Assembly (NCBI RefSeq): GCF_965276875.1
Contig: NZ_OZ255701.1
Location: forward strand, 620,001 to 684,000
Origin: Lichenicoccus sp965276875
Lineage (GTDB): Bacteria > Pseudomonadota > Alphaproteobacteria > Acetobacterales > Acetobacteraceae
Direction: 5' to 3'
DNA: 64,000 bases
Below the pieces are notes generated by a model. That model searched no databases, was not told the origin of the DNA, and saw only the letters and a program-made list of their open reading frames with translations. Of this stretch, positions 25,612 to 34,028 are shown one piece after another (position 1 is the first letter of the stretch; each line of letters opens with the position of its first letter). The translations under genes and the position numbers were made by a program.

Positions 25612-26592
25612 ATGCAGGCTCCGTTTCAGCTCGTCGCCAGCCCCGAGCAGGCTGGCCAACGCATCGACCGGCTCCTGGCGGCGGTCATCGGCACGGCATC
25701 GCGGACCCGCGTCAAGGCCCTGATCCTGGACGGCCATGTCCGGCGTGGCGAGGCGGTGTTGCGCGATCCCGCCGATCCGGTGCGCGCCGGCGCGCTGTAT
25801 TGCGTGACCTTCCCGGAGGCGATTGCGGCGCGACCGGACGCCCAGGCCATCGACTTCAGCGTCTTGTATGAGGATGCCGACCTGATCGTGCTCGACAAGC
25901 CCGCGGGGCTCGTCGTGCATCCAGCACCCGGCAACGCCGACGGCACACTGGTCAATGCTCTGCTCGCGCATTGCGGCGACGCGCTACCAGGCATTGGCGG
26001 TGAGCGGCGGCCCGGCATCGTGCACCGGCTCGACAAGGACACCTCCGGCATCATGGTCGTGGCCAAGACCGAGGCAGCACTTGCGGCACTCAGCGCGGAC
26101 TTCGCCGCGCGCAACGTAGAGCGCGCCTATCTCGCACTCTGCTGGGGCATGCTGTCTCCGGCGTCCGGCGAATTCGACGGCGCGATCGGCCGCGACCCGA
26201 GCAACCGCAAGCGCATGGCGGTCCGCGCCAGCGGCGGCAAGCCGGCGTTGACCCGCTATCGTACGTTGCGCGCACTCCATGGCGCCGTAAGCCTTGTCGA
26301 GTGCCGCCTGGCGACCGGGCGCACCCACCAGATCCGCGTTCATCTCGCGCACGGAGGCCACCCTCTGCTCGGCGACCCCGTCTATCTGCGTCGCGTTCCC
26401 GCAGCGGCGCGGTTGCTCGGCGCCGCGGCGCGACAGGCCGCGATCGACTTCCCCAGGCAGGCGCTGCATGCGGCGACCCTTGGCTTCACGCATCCACGCA
26501 CCTGTGAGCCTCTACGCTTCGAGCGGCGGCCGCCGGCGGACTTCCAGGCTCTGCTGGCGTGCATTACCGCGAATTCAGACGGTCATTCTTGA
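25612..26592 (+). CDS. RluA/RluD family pseudouridine synthase
   Basis: 326 aa. N-terminal S4-like domain (RIDRLLAAVIGTASRTRVKALI), then the catalytic domain with VLDKPAGLVVHPAPGN, the catalytic Asp in HRLDKDTSGIMVVAK, and GRTHQIRVHLAHGGHPLLGD. Converts uridine to pseudouridine in 23S rRNA; length and S4 domain fit RluD, which acts in helix 69. Next gene downstream is rpoH. Confidence 0.92.
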   Translation: MQAPFQLVASPEQAGQRIDRLLAAVIGTASRTRVKALILDGHVRRGEAVLRDPADPVRAGALYCVTFPEAIAARPDAQAIDFSVLYEDADLIVLDKPAGLVVHPAPGNADGTLVNALLAHCGDALPGIGGERRPGIVHRLDKDTSGIMVVAKTEAALAALSADFAARNVERAYLALCWGMLSPASGEFDGAIGRDPSNRKRMAVRASGGKPALTRYRTLRALHGAVSLVECRLATGRTHQIRVHLAHGGHPLLGDPVYLRRVPAAARLLGAAARQAAIDFPRQALHAATLGFTHPRTCEPLRFERRPPADFQALLACITANSDGHS

Positions 26593-26594
26593 CC

Positions 26595-26609
26595 GGACCG
26601 CAGCGGTCC
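26595..26609. other. Palindrome between rluD-like gene and rpoH
   Basis: GGACCGC-A-GCGGTCC is a perfect 15-nt palindrome 3 nt after the rluD-like stop. No run of T follows, so it is either a weak terminator or a binding site ahead of rpoH. Confidence 0.3.
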
Positions 26610-26809
26610 TGTATGCACTGCAACATGTCCTGCGAGCGGGCGCCCCGCCGGTCTGGACGTCCTGGCTGTGCCTTGCCTGATTGGGAGGCCTACCGGGGAC
26701 GTGATGTCCTCACCCGCGCCCAACCTGAACCGGACGTGCAACCTCTTGCCGATTGCGCCGTATGGGCCTCGGTAGGTTCGCTGAAGTTTCAGACGAAAGG
26801 AGCCTGACT

Positions 26810-27709
26810 GTGGCCTCTGCCGTCCTTAATGTTGGTCCCGAAGGTAACCTGTCCAGGTATCTTCAAGATATCCGTAAGTTCCCGATGCTGGCGCCCGAGG
26901 AGGAACTTAGCCTTTCAAAGCGTTGGCGCGATACCGAAGACACCGCAGCCGCACACAAACTGGTGACGTCGCATCTGCGCCTCGTCGCCAAGATCGCCAT
27001 GGGCTATCGCGGCTACGGCCTGCCGATCAGCGAACTGATCAGCGAAGGCAATGTCGGCATGATGCAGGCGGTAAAGCGGTTTGACCCGGATCGTGGCTTC
27101 CGCCTCGCCACCTATGCGATGTGGTGGATACGCGCGGCCATCCAGGAATATATCCTGCATAGTTGGTCCCTGGTGAAAATGGGCACCACCGCGGCTCAGA
27201 AGAAGCTGTTCTTTAACCTGCGGCGGCTCAAGGGACAGATGCAGGCGATCGACGATGGTGACCTTCACCCTGAGCAGGTCGGCTCGATCGCCAAAGCGTT
27301 GTCTGTCTCTGAGACTGACGTCATCAACATGAACCGTCGGCTTGCGGCGCCCGATCACAGCCTGAATGCACCGGTGCGTGCCGATAGTGAGGGCGAATGG
27401 CAGGATTGGCTGGTCGATGTCAGCGACAGCCAGGAGACCATGCTGGCCGAGCATGAGGAGTTCTCGGGACGCAAGGCGCTGCTGGGTCAGGCCCTGCATA
27501 CGCTGAACGAACGCGAGCGTCATATCCTGATCGAGCGTCGCCTGAAGGAAGAGCCAGCCACTCTTGAGGATCTCTCCAAAGTCTATAGCATATCGCGCGA
27601 GCGGGTGCGTCAGATCGAGGTTCGGGCATTCGAGAAGTTGCAGAAGGCAATGAAGAGCCAGGTGACGACCCGGCGTCTCGGCGAAAAGGCGACGGCCCAG
27701 GCCGCCTGA
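26810..27709 (+). CDS. rpoH: RNA polymerase heat-shock sigma factor (sigma-32)
   Basis: 299 aa from GTG 26810 with AAAGGAG 8 nt upstream; an in-frame longer start lacks a ribosome site. Directs RNA polymerase to heat-shock promoters. Region 2 has SHLRLVAKIAMGYRGYGLP and RFDPDRGFRLATYAMWWIRA; the RpoH box QKKLFFNLRRLKGQ is present, which separates it from RpoD. Region 4 ends with YSISRERVRQIEVRAFEKLQ. Alphaproteobacteria often have two rpoH genes; which type this is cannot be decided here. Confidence 0.94.
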   Translation: MASAVLNVGPEGNLSRYLQDIRKFPMLAPEEELSLSKRWRDTEDTAAAHKLVTSHLRLVAKIAMGYRGYGLPISELISEGNVGMMQAVKRFDPDRGFRLATYAMWWIRAAIQEYILHSWSLVKMGTTAAQKKLFFNLRRLKGQMQAIDDGDLHPEQVGSIAKALSVSETDVINMNRRLAAPDHSLNAPVRADSEGEWQDWLVDVSDSQETMLAEHEEFSGRKALLGQALHTLNERERHILIERRLKEEPATLEDLSKVYSISRERVRQIEVRAFEKLQKAMKSQVTTRRLGEKATAQAA

Positions 27710-27717
27710 CAGCCGCA

Positions 27718-28206
27718 TTATCGGGGCGGTTTATCCTGATTGGGCGAGATCTCCCATTCCTTGCAGATCTCGCTCAACGCTGCCTCCAGAGCCTTTTTTC
27801 GAGCTGCCAGGCGCATGGTCGCGATGAACGCGGCGCCCAGGCAGCAGACCTCGTCGACCAACCAGCCGCAGCCGCCCATCATCCACGTCAGGGGAATAGT
27901 GGTCGGCCGGCTCAGTATCTTTACAGCGGCAGTCATATCGTAGCTGCAAGTGGCGTACGCCTGAAGCGGTCCAATTGCACCGGCGAGTACGAACAATCCT
28001 ATTGTCCGGCTCAGGGTGTGGCGATGAGTCGTATCCGCGACAATCGCGAACACCACCGGTGCCGCAAGGGCGGCAAGGAGCAGCGCGGTTGCCGGCGATA
28101 GCATCAGCAGCATGCCTGCGGCCATGCCGTGCCACCACTTCCAGCCCTGCTGGCCTTGCGGTCGCGTGGCGCGCCGCGTGGCTCCAGCCTTTGCGGCGCG
28201 GGCCAT
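27718..28206 (-). CDS. Membrane protein paired with degenerate kinase, unknown
   Basis: 162 aa with a basic N-terminus, then about three hydrophobic segments (GMLLMLSPATALLLAALAAP, IGLFVLAGAIGPLQAYA, PLTWMMGGCGWLVDEVCCLG). The C-terminus is Lys/Glu-rich and soluble. Its ATG overlaps the stop of the kinase-like gene by one base (TGATG), so the two are translated together and probably work together at the membrane. No known family recognised. Confidence 0.65.
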   Translation of the reverse strand: MARAAKAGATRRATRPQGQQGWKWWHGMAAGMLLMLSPATALLLAALAAPVVFAIVADTTHRHTLSRTIGLFVLAGAIGPLQAYATCSYDMTAAVKILSRPTTIPLTWMMGGCGWLVDEVCCLGAAFIATMRLAARKKALEAALSEICKEWEISPNQDKPPR

Positions 28207-30212
28207 CAGCTCAGCACCTTCAGCAACAACGCCGCCATGACGCAGATCAAGCCGGCGGCCGATGCCGTGTCACGTGCCGCGTGGCGGCTGGCCAGCAGGC
28301 GCGCGCTGGCAGTTCGCGCCTGCTCTTCCAGCGCGGATCGAATCGCGTCCACCTCGTCCAGCGCGTGCTTGCGCGCGGCGTCATCCTGCTCGCGATGCGT
28401 TGTATCGCTTACCAGGCCCAATAAGGCCATCAGATCGCCTGCGGCAGCGACGGTTCGCAATGCGGCCAGCCGGCGTTGCCTGCGGCTGACTCCCGGCCAG
28501 TCCTGCAGCAACTGCTCCAGTCGCGGCAGCAGGCTCGCCGCAATTCGCGGCAATGGCCGCCTGTCGCCCTTTGCCTGGCAACGCGCCAAAATTGCCAACT
28601 CCCGCGCCACCCCGCCGGCGGCGGGCTCAGTTGCCGCCTCACGCGGGCGGTCCTGCGTACGGACATCCAAGAAGGCAAAGCTGTGCGCATCGAGCAGCGT
28701 GTCGCCGCCAAGCTTCTCCGGGCCCAGCCTTTCCAGCACCGCGACCAGGGCCAGCGCGTCGACCACGGACTCGCCTCTGAATTTCGGCGACTGACAGGCG
28801 AGATAAGGGTTCAGCGCATAGGTGGCGCGCAGTAGCAAGCCGTCCCGGTTGGCGGGCTCGCCTTGCAGCTGGTTCTGCAGGAGGTGCTGCGGCAGCATAA
28901 ACTCGGTCGAGTTCGGCCTGCTGGGGCGCGCGGCACGCCAACGCGCAACACCGCCGCGCAGCACCAGGTCCTCGAGCAGAACCCCCGCATCCTGCAACGA
29001 CACCAGCGGCGGCTGAGCGAAGGCACCCGCCAGTGCTGGCCCGGCCCCTTCCGGCCACAGCCAGTAGCCGCGCCAGAACAGCGGCGCCAGCGGATCGAGC
29101 AGGGCGACCAGCCGCATCAGGTTGCTGTCACTGAGTGGCGGCGCGTTGCCCGCCGTCCTGGCGCTCCCGGCCTTGGTGCCCGTCACCATCTCCTCCTGAC
29201 GGAACTCCTCGACGGTTGCCGCCAAGCCGGGGTCCTCGACGCTGCGCCGCAGCCACTGCTCGATGGTGCGCTCACGCAGCATCACCGTCGCCGCTTGCGG
29301 CTGCTCGGCGCAGAGCAGCGCCAGCATGCGCCGGTTCCAGGCGAGCTGGCCACCGACCGCTATTGGTTTGGCCGCTCGCAATGCGCTGCGTGAGCCGCCG
29401 CGACGGGCGTGGATGCCGTCGAGATTGGCTAGCGAGACAGGTAGCGGCCGTGCCAGCGGATCATCCGAAAGCATCGCGCGCAGGATGTTGTCAAAGCCGC
29501 GCGGCAGCCGCATATGCTGGGTGAGTGCGGCGTAGCTGCCATATTCGAGCTTGAGGCGAATGATCTCGCCGGCCGCCAGCGATGCCAGCGGCACTTCGCC
29601 AGTCCACAGCGACAGCAGCAGCACTCCGAGCGCATAAACATCGTCGGCGATGCTGCCGTCGCCGCGCGCGGCCGGTGCGCAGATCGCGCTGTAGGGCGGC
29701 TCAAAGCTGGCCGGTTGGCCGATTGCCGGAGGTCCGGCCCATCCAGGACCCAGCACGGCGCCTTTGCCGCCCGCGGCCACAAACACATTGTCAGGTCGGA
29801 TGGCGCGATGGGTAAGGCCGGCCATCTGCAGCACATCGAGGGCGAGTGCCGCCGGACGCAGCACATGGGTCAGCAAGCCGTTGCCGCGCCAGGGGGCCGC
29901 GAGCGAGACCAGCGACGGTCCCGGCGGCGGACGGGTGATGATCCAATAGGCGCCACCGGCCGCGCCATAGGCGAGCGGCGAGAGCATCGCCTCGTGATCA
30001 GCGTGCATGAAGCGGCCGAGCGCCGCCCGCGGGGGTGCCAGCGGCTCGGTCCTCAGGGCCACCAGGTTGCCGCCGATGCCGCGCTTGTCTTCAGCCGCGA
30101 CACAGACATGCCCGGCGAGCGAGCCAGCCGGCACGCCGGGCAGGATCCGGAACCGGTCGTCAAGCACAAGAGCCGCGTTTGACGTGGTCGTCGTCTCCCC
30201 GGTTGTCACCAT
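28206..30212 (-). CDS. Predicted pseudokinase with C-terminal membrane anchor
   Basis: 668 aa from ATG 30212 (GGGAG 9 nt upstream; the ATG at 30248 has none). Residues about 20-270 follow a Ser/Thr kinase fold, but key residues are changed: VALR replaces the VAxK lysine, HRAIRPDN (residues 135-142) has Ala where HRD has the catalytic Asp, and GPGWAG stands where DFG should be. The activation-loop and alpha-F region DDVYALGVLLLSLWTGEVP is well kept. The remaining 400 residues are helical and end in a hydrophobic segment (ASAAGLICVMAALLLKVL), so a tail anchor is likely. Probably a scaffold, not an enzyme. One-base overlap with the membrane protein downstream. Confidence 0.75.
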   Translation of the reverse strand: MVTTGETTTTSNAALVLDDRFRILPGVPAGSLAGHVCVAAEDKRGIGGNLVALRTEPLAPPRAALGRFMHADHEAMLSPLAYGAAGGAYWIITRPPPGPSLVSLAAPWRGNGLLTHVLRPAALALDVLQMAGLTHRAIRPDNVFVAAGGKGAVLGPGWAGPPAIGQPASFEPPYSAICAPAARGDGSIADDVYALGVLLLSLWTGEVPLASLAAGEIIRLKLEYGSYAALTQHMRLPRGFDNILRAMLSDDPLARPLPVSLANLDGIHARRGGSRSALRAAKPIAVGGQLAWNRRMLALLCAEQPQAATVMLRERTIEQWLRRSVEDPGLAATVEEFRQEEMVTGTKAGSARTAGNAPPLSDSNLMRLVALLDPLAPLFWRGYWLWPEGAGPALAGAFAQPPLVSLQDAGVLLEDLVLRGGVARWRAARPSRPNSTEFMLPQHLLQNQLQGEPANRDGLLLRATYALNPYLACQSPKFRGESVVDALALVAVLERLGPEKLGGDTLLDAHSFAFLDVRTQDRPREAATEPAAGGVARELAILARCQAKGDRRPLPRIAASLLPRLEQLLQDWPGVSRRQRRLAALRTVAAAGDLMALLGLVSDTTHREQDDAARKHALDEVDAIRSALEEQARTASARLLASRHAARDTASAAGLICVMAALLLKVLS

Positions 30213-30305
30213 GCATGGAAGCTCCCGGAATTCCGCGGCGGCCAGCATGCATCCGAAAGGTTAAGACGAGATTGACGTAGCGGCTGCCGCGTTTGATCCC
30301 CGACC

Positions 30306-31595
30306 TCAATCGACAAACGGGTCGCGCACCAGGATGGTGTCGTCGCGCTCGGGGCTGGTCGAGAGCAGGGTCACAGGGGCTTCGACCAGCTCCTCGATGC
30401 GTCGCACATACTTGACCGCCTGTGCCGGCAGCTCCGCCCAGGAGCGGGCCCCGCGTGTGGTCTGCTGCCAGCCCGGCATCGTCTCGAACACCGGCTTGAT
30501 GCGCGACTGCGCGCCGGGCGCCGCCGGCAGGTGGCGCACCGGCACGCCGTCGAGCGCATAGCCGGTGCAGATCCGGATCTCAGCCAGGCCGTCCAGCACG
30601 TCAAGCTTGGTCAGCGCCAGGCCGTTGATGCCGCCCACCCGCACGGCACGGCGGACCAGCATCGCATCAAACCAGCCGCAGCGTCGCGGCCGTCCGGTCA
30701 CGGTGCCGAACTCGTGGCCACGGCTGCCGAGCAATTGGCCGGTTGCGTCGAACAACTCAGTCGGAAACGGTCCGGCACCGACCCGGGTCGAATACGCCTT
30801 GGCGATTCCGAGCACGAACCCGACAGCCGACGCACCCACGCCGCTGCCGGTCGCGGCGTTGGCGGCGACGGTGTTGCTGCTGGTGACGAACGGGTAGGTG
30901 CCGTGATCGACGTCGAGCATGACCGCCTGCGCGCCCTCGAACAGGATCCGCTGGCCAGCACGCCTGGCATCGTCGAGCAGCTCCCAGACGGTGTCGGCGA
31001 ACGGCAGGATCCGCGGCGCCAAGCCGGTCAGCCAGTCCATCAGCGCCGCCTTCTCGAACGTCGCCGCTCCCAGCCCCTGGAGCAGGGCATTATGGTGCAG
31101 CAGCAGCTCGTCGAGCTTCCAGTCCAGCGTTTCCGGCTCGCCCAGGTCACACACCCGGATCGCCCGTCGCGCCACCTTGTCCTCGTAGGCGGGTCCGATG
31201 CCGCGCCCGGTGGTGCCGATGCGACGCTCGCCGCGCGCACTCTCGCGGGCACGGTCGAGGGCGCCGTGCACCGGCAGGATCAGAGTCGCGTTCTCCGCGA
31301 TGCGCAGCGTCTCCGGGCCGACATCGAGCCCCTGAGCACGCACCCGGTCGATCTCGGCGAGCAGCGCCTCCGGATCGATGACCACGCCGTTGCCGATGAT
31401 GCCGGTCTTGCCGCGCACCAGACCGCTCGGCAGCAGCGATAGCTTGTAGGTCTCATTGCCGACGACCAGCGTATGCCCGGCATTATGGCCGCCTTGGAAA
31501 CGCACCACGATGTCGGCGCGGCTGGCCAGCCAGTCGACGATCTTGCCCTTGCCCTCGTCGCCCCATTGCGCGCCGATGACGGTGACGTTGGACAT
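30306..31595 (-). CDS. purA: Adenylosuccinate synthase
   Basis: 429 aa, usual length. Catalyses GTP-dependent joining of IMP and aspartate on the way to AMP. Motifs: VTVIGAQWGDEGKGKIVDWL with the catalytic Asp, FQGGHNAGHTLVVG with the catalytic His, GTTGRGIGPAYEDK for IMP, and the C-terminal LDVLDGL. Starts 2 nt after the hisZ stop; last gene of a serC-hisZ-purA operon. Confidence 0.96.
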   Translation of the reverse strand: MSNVTVIGAQWGDEGKGKIVDWLASRADIVVRFQGGHNAGHTLVVGNETYKLSLLPSGLVRGKTGIIGNGVVIDPEALLAEIDRVRAQGLDVGPETLRIAENATLILPVHGALDRARESARGERRIGTTGRGIGPAYEDKVARRAIRVCDLGEPETLDWKLDELLLHHNALLQGLGAATFEKAALMDWLTGLAPRILPFADTVWELLDDARRAGQRILFEGAQAVMLDVDHGTYPFVTSSNTVAANAATGSGVGASAVGFVLGIAKAYSTRVGAGPFPTELFDATGQLLGSRGHEFGTVTGRPRRCGWFDAMLVRRAVRVGGINGLALTKLDVLDGLAEIRICTGYALDGVPVRHLPAAPGAQSRIKPVFETMPGWQQTTRGARSWAELPAQAVKYVRRIEELVEAPVTLLSTSPERDDTILVRDPFVD

Positions 31596-31597
31596 GC

Positions 31598-32755
31598 TCA
31601 GTTCCCTCCAGCGACGGCGATGGCAGCCCCGTCACGCAGCACATGGGTGCAGCCAAGACGGACCGCCTCGACCGTGCAATCCGCTGCCGGCGCCAGCGCC
31701 GCGACGGTGGCGAAGCCCTGCGCCCGCAACGCCGATACCAGCGCCGGATCAGCGCCATCCGGGACGAACAGCCGCGGCCGCGGCGGCGGCGTTGGCGCTG
31801 CCCGCAGGATCGCCTCCGGGCGCAGCGTCAGCCCACACGCCGGCTCGTCGCCGCCGCTGAGATAGCGGCCGCCGCGTCCGAGTTCCTCGTGCCGGCCCGG
31901 CGCATACACCGTCACGCACAGTCCGGTGTGGTAGCGCCAGCCGCGAAACTCGATCGGATCGATGGTCAGCCGCAGCCCCGGCGCGCGAGCGACGATCGCA
32001 TCCACGCTCGCCGCCAGGCGTTCTGTCAGCGCGCGCGCGCCGGGCGAAAGATCCGCCGCCCGTAACGCCGCAAGTGCCCGCGCCGCTGGGCCGGCCGCCA
32101 GCAGCAGTTCGGCCAGGGTCCGCGCAAGCGGGCCGCCATGCCGTGCCACCTCCGCCGCATCCTTGCGGTCCAGCGCCCGCAGCAACGCCGGGCGCGCGGG
32201 CTCTGGGATCGACGCCTCCTCGATCAGGGTCGCGGCCAGGGTCGGCAAGGTCAGATCGAAGCTGAACCGCGCGAGCCCGACCGCGGCCAGCGCTTCGGCG
32301 CCAACTGCCATCACCTCGGCGTCGGCGGCCGGAGAGTCCGGCCCGATCAGCTCGATCCCGGCCTGCGCCACCTGCCGGTCGGCGACCAGCGCGCCGCCTG
32401 GCTGCGCCTGCACGCACATCCCGGCATAGGCCAGGCGCAACGGCCGCGGCGCCCGGACCAGCCGGGTCGCTGCGATCCTTGCCACCTGCGGCGTCATATC
32501 CGGCCGCAATCCCATCATCCGGTGCGTCGCGGGATCCATCAGCCGGTAGGTCTGCTCGGCGACGGCCGCCCCAGACCCGGCAAGCAGGCTGTCCTCGAAC
32601 TCCAGCAGCGGCGGCTTGACCCGTTCGTAACCATAGCCCGCGAACACCGCCATCAGCGCCTCCACCGAGAGCGCCTCGGTCTCTGCCTCCGGCGGCAGCA
32701 GGTCGCGCAGGCCCGCTGGCAGCAGCGCCAAATTGGCGGGCGAATCGCCGGTCAT
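31598..32755 (-). CDS. hisZ: ATP phosphoribosyltransferase regulatory subunit
   Basis: 385 aa from ATG 32755, which overlaps the serC stop (ATGA). Class II aaRS-like fold related to HisRS: LLPAGLRDLLPPEA, then FEDSLLAG, YRLMDPATHRMMGLRPDMTPQVARIAATR, and late GRGGRYLSGGDEPACGLTL. It lacks an anticodon-binding domain and tRNA-charging features. Such proteins activate the short form of HisG in histidine synthesis. Confidence 0.92.
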   Translation of the reverse strand: MTGDSPANLALLPAGLRDLLPPEAETEALSVEALMAVFAGYGYERVKPPLLEFEDSLLAGSGAAVAEQTYRLMDPATHRMMGLRPDMTPQVARIAATRLVRAPRPLRLAYAGMCVQAQPGGALVADRQVAQAGIELIGPDSPAADAEVMAVGAEALAAVGLARFSFDLTLPTLAATLIEEASIPEPARPALLRALDRKDAAEVARHGGPLARTLAELLLAAGPAARALAALRAADLSPGARALTERLAASVDAIVARAPGLRLTIDPIEFRGWRYHTGLCVTVYAPGRHEELGRGGRYLSGGDEPACGLTLRPEAILRAAPTPPPRPRLFVPDGADPALVSALRAQGFATVAALAPAADCTVEAVRLGCTHVLRDGAAIAVAGGN

Positions 32756-33915
32756 CCCGCGAACGCGCCTCGGGTCTGCGCCGCCGCCCAGTCCAGCCAG
32801 GGCAGCAACGCCTCGATATCGTCGGTCTCCACCGTCGCCCCGCCCCACAGCCGCAGGCCGAGCGGCGCGTCGCGGTAGCTTGCGATATCATAGGCGACCG
32901 CCTGCTGTTCGAGCAGAGCCACGAGGTGTCGCGCGGCCAGCACCTGGCGGTCCGATCCGAGCCCGGCGAACCAGGGGGCGACAATCCGCAGGCAAATCGA
33001 GGTGCTCGACCGGGTTGCCGGATCCGTGGCCAGGAACGCAGCCCAGTCCGAGCCCGCAACCCAGCGCGATACCGCATCCAGGTTGGCGCGCGAGCGGCCG
33101 ATCAGCGCCTCCAGGCCCCCGATCCGCTCGGCCCAGCGCAACCCGTCTAGCGCATCCTCGACACAGAGCATCGAGGGGGTGTTGATGGTGTCCCCGGCGA
33201 AAATCCCCTCGATCAGGGCGCCGCCCGACGTGAGCCGGAACAGCTTCGGCAGCGCCCTTGGCGGCGGCCCACCCTGCAGCCGTGCCACCGCGCGCGGTGA
33301 GAGAGCCAGCATGCCATGCGCCGCCTCCCCGCCAAGCACCTTCTGCCACGACCAGGTCACCACATCGAGACGATCCCATGGCAATTCCATCGCGAACGCC
33401 GCCGATGTCGCGTCACAGATCGCAAGCCCTTCATGCGTCGCCGGGATCGCCTCCGCGCCGGGCATGCAGACGCCAGACGTGGTCCCGTTCCAGGCGAACA
33501 CCACGTCGCGCGACCAATCCACCTCCACCAGCGGCGGCAACGCGCCGTATGGGGCTTGCAGGACCCGTGCGTCGGGCAGCGCCAACTCCGTCACGATGTC
33601 ATTTGCCCAGGCGGCGGAGAAATTCTCGAACGCCAGCACATCCACCGGACGGGGTCCGAGCAGCGACCATAGCGCCATCTCCACCGCGCCGGTATCGGAG
33701 CCCGGGACGATGCCGAGCCGGTAATCCGCCGGCATGCCGAGAATGTCGCGCGAACGCGTGATCACCTCGGCGAGCTTCGCACGTGGTGCCGCGGCACGGT
33801 GGCTGCGGCCCAGCATGGCCCCAGACAGGGCATCCAACGAGAAGCCTGGGCGTTTGGCGCAGGGACCTGAGGAGAAGCAGGGGTTGTTGGGGCGGCGCTT
33901 GATTGGGCTGGACAT
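32752..33915 (-). CDS. serC: Phosphoserine aminotransferase
   Basis: 387 aa, class V PLP aminotransferase of the alphaproteobacterial SerC type. N-terminus RPNNPCFSSGPCAKRPGFSL; PLP Lys in TWSWQKVLGGEAAHG; FAWNGTTSGVCMPG also typical. Makes phosphoserine from 3-phosphohydroxypyruvate. Couples directly to hisZ; serA, which I recall lying between them in related bacteria, is absent here. Confidence 0.93.
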   Translation of the reverse strand: MSSPIKRRPNNPCFSSGPCAKRPGFSLDALSGAMLGRSHRAAAPRAKLAEVITRSRDILGMPADYRLGIVPGSDTGAVEMALWSLLGPRPVDVLAFENFSAAWANDIVTELALPDARVLQAPYGALPPLVEVDWSRDVVFAWNGTTSGVCMPGAEAIPATHEGLAICDATSAAFAMELPWDRLDVVTWSWQKVLGGEAAHGMLALSPRAVARLQGGPPPRALPKLFRLTSGGALIEGIFAGDTINTPSMLCVEDALDGLRWAERIGGLEALIGRSRANLDAVSRWVAGSDWAAFLATDPATRSSTSICLRIVAPWFAGLGSDRQVLAARHLVALLEQQAVAYDIASYRDAPLGLRLWGGATVETDDIEALLPWLDWAAAQTRGAFAG

Positions 33916-33948
33916 GGGGGAAATCCGGGATGGCGCTCTAGTTTAAGG

Positions 33949-33991
33949 CAAGGGGCTTTGCCCCTTGACCCCATCAAAGGCAAGCCTTTGA
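33949..33991. repeat. Two perfect tandem hairpins between divergent genes
   Basis: CAAGGGGC-TTT-GCCCCTTG (33949-33967) and TCAAAGGC-AA-GCCTTTGA (33974-33991) are both perfect stem-loops, 6 nt apart. They lie between the 5' ends of serC and the helicase gene, where terminators are not expected. The composition suggests a dispersed REP-like intergenic repeat; counting copies in the genome would decide. Confidence 0.6.
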
Positions 33992-34028
33992 AATCCGTTC
34001 ATTAAGAATAGGGCTCATACGCAGCGCC

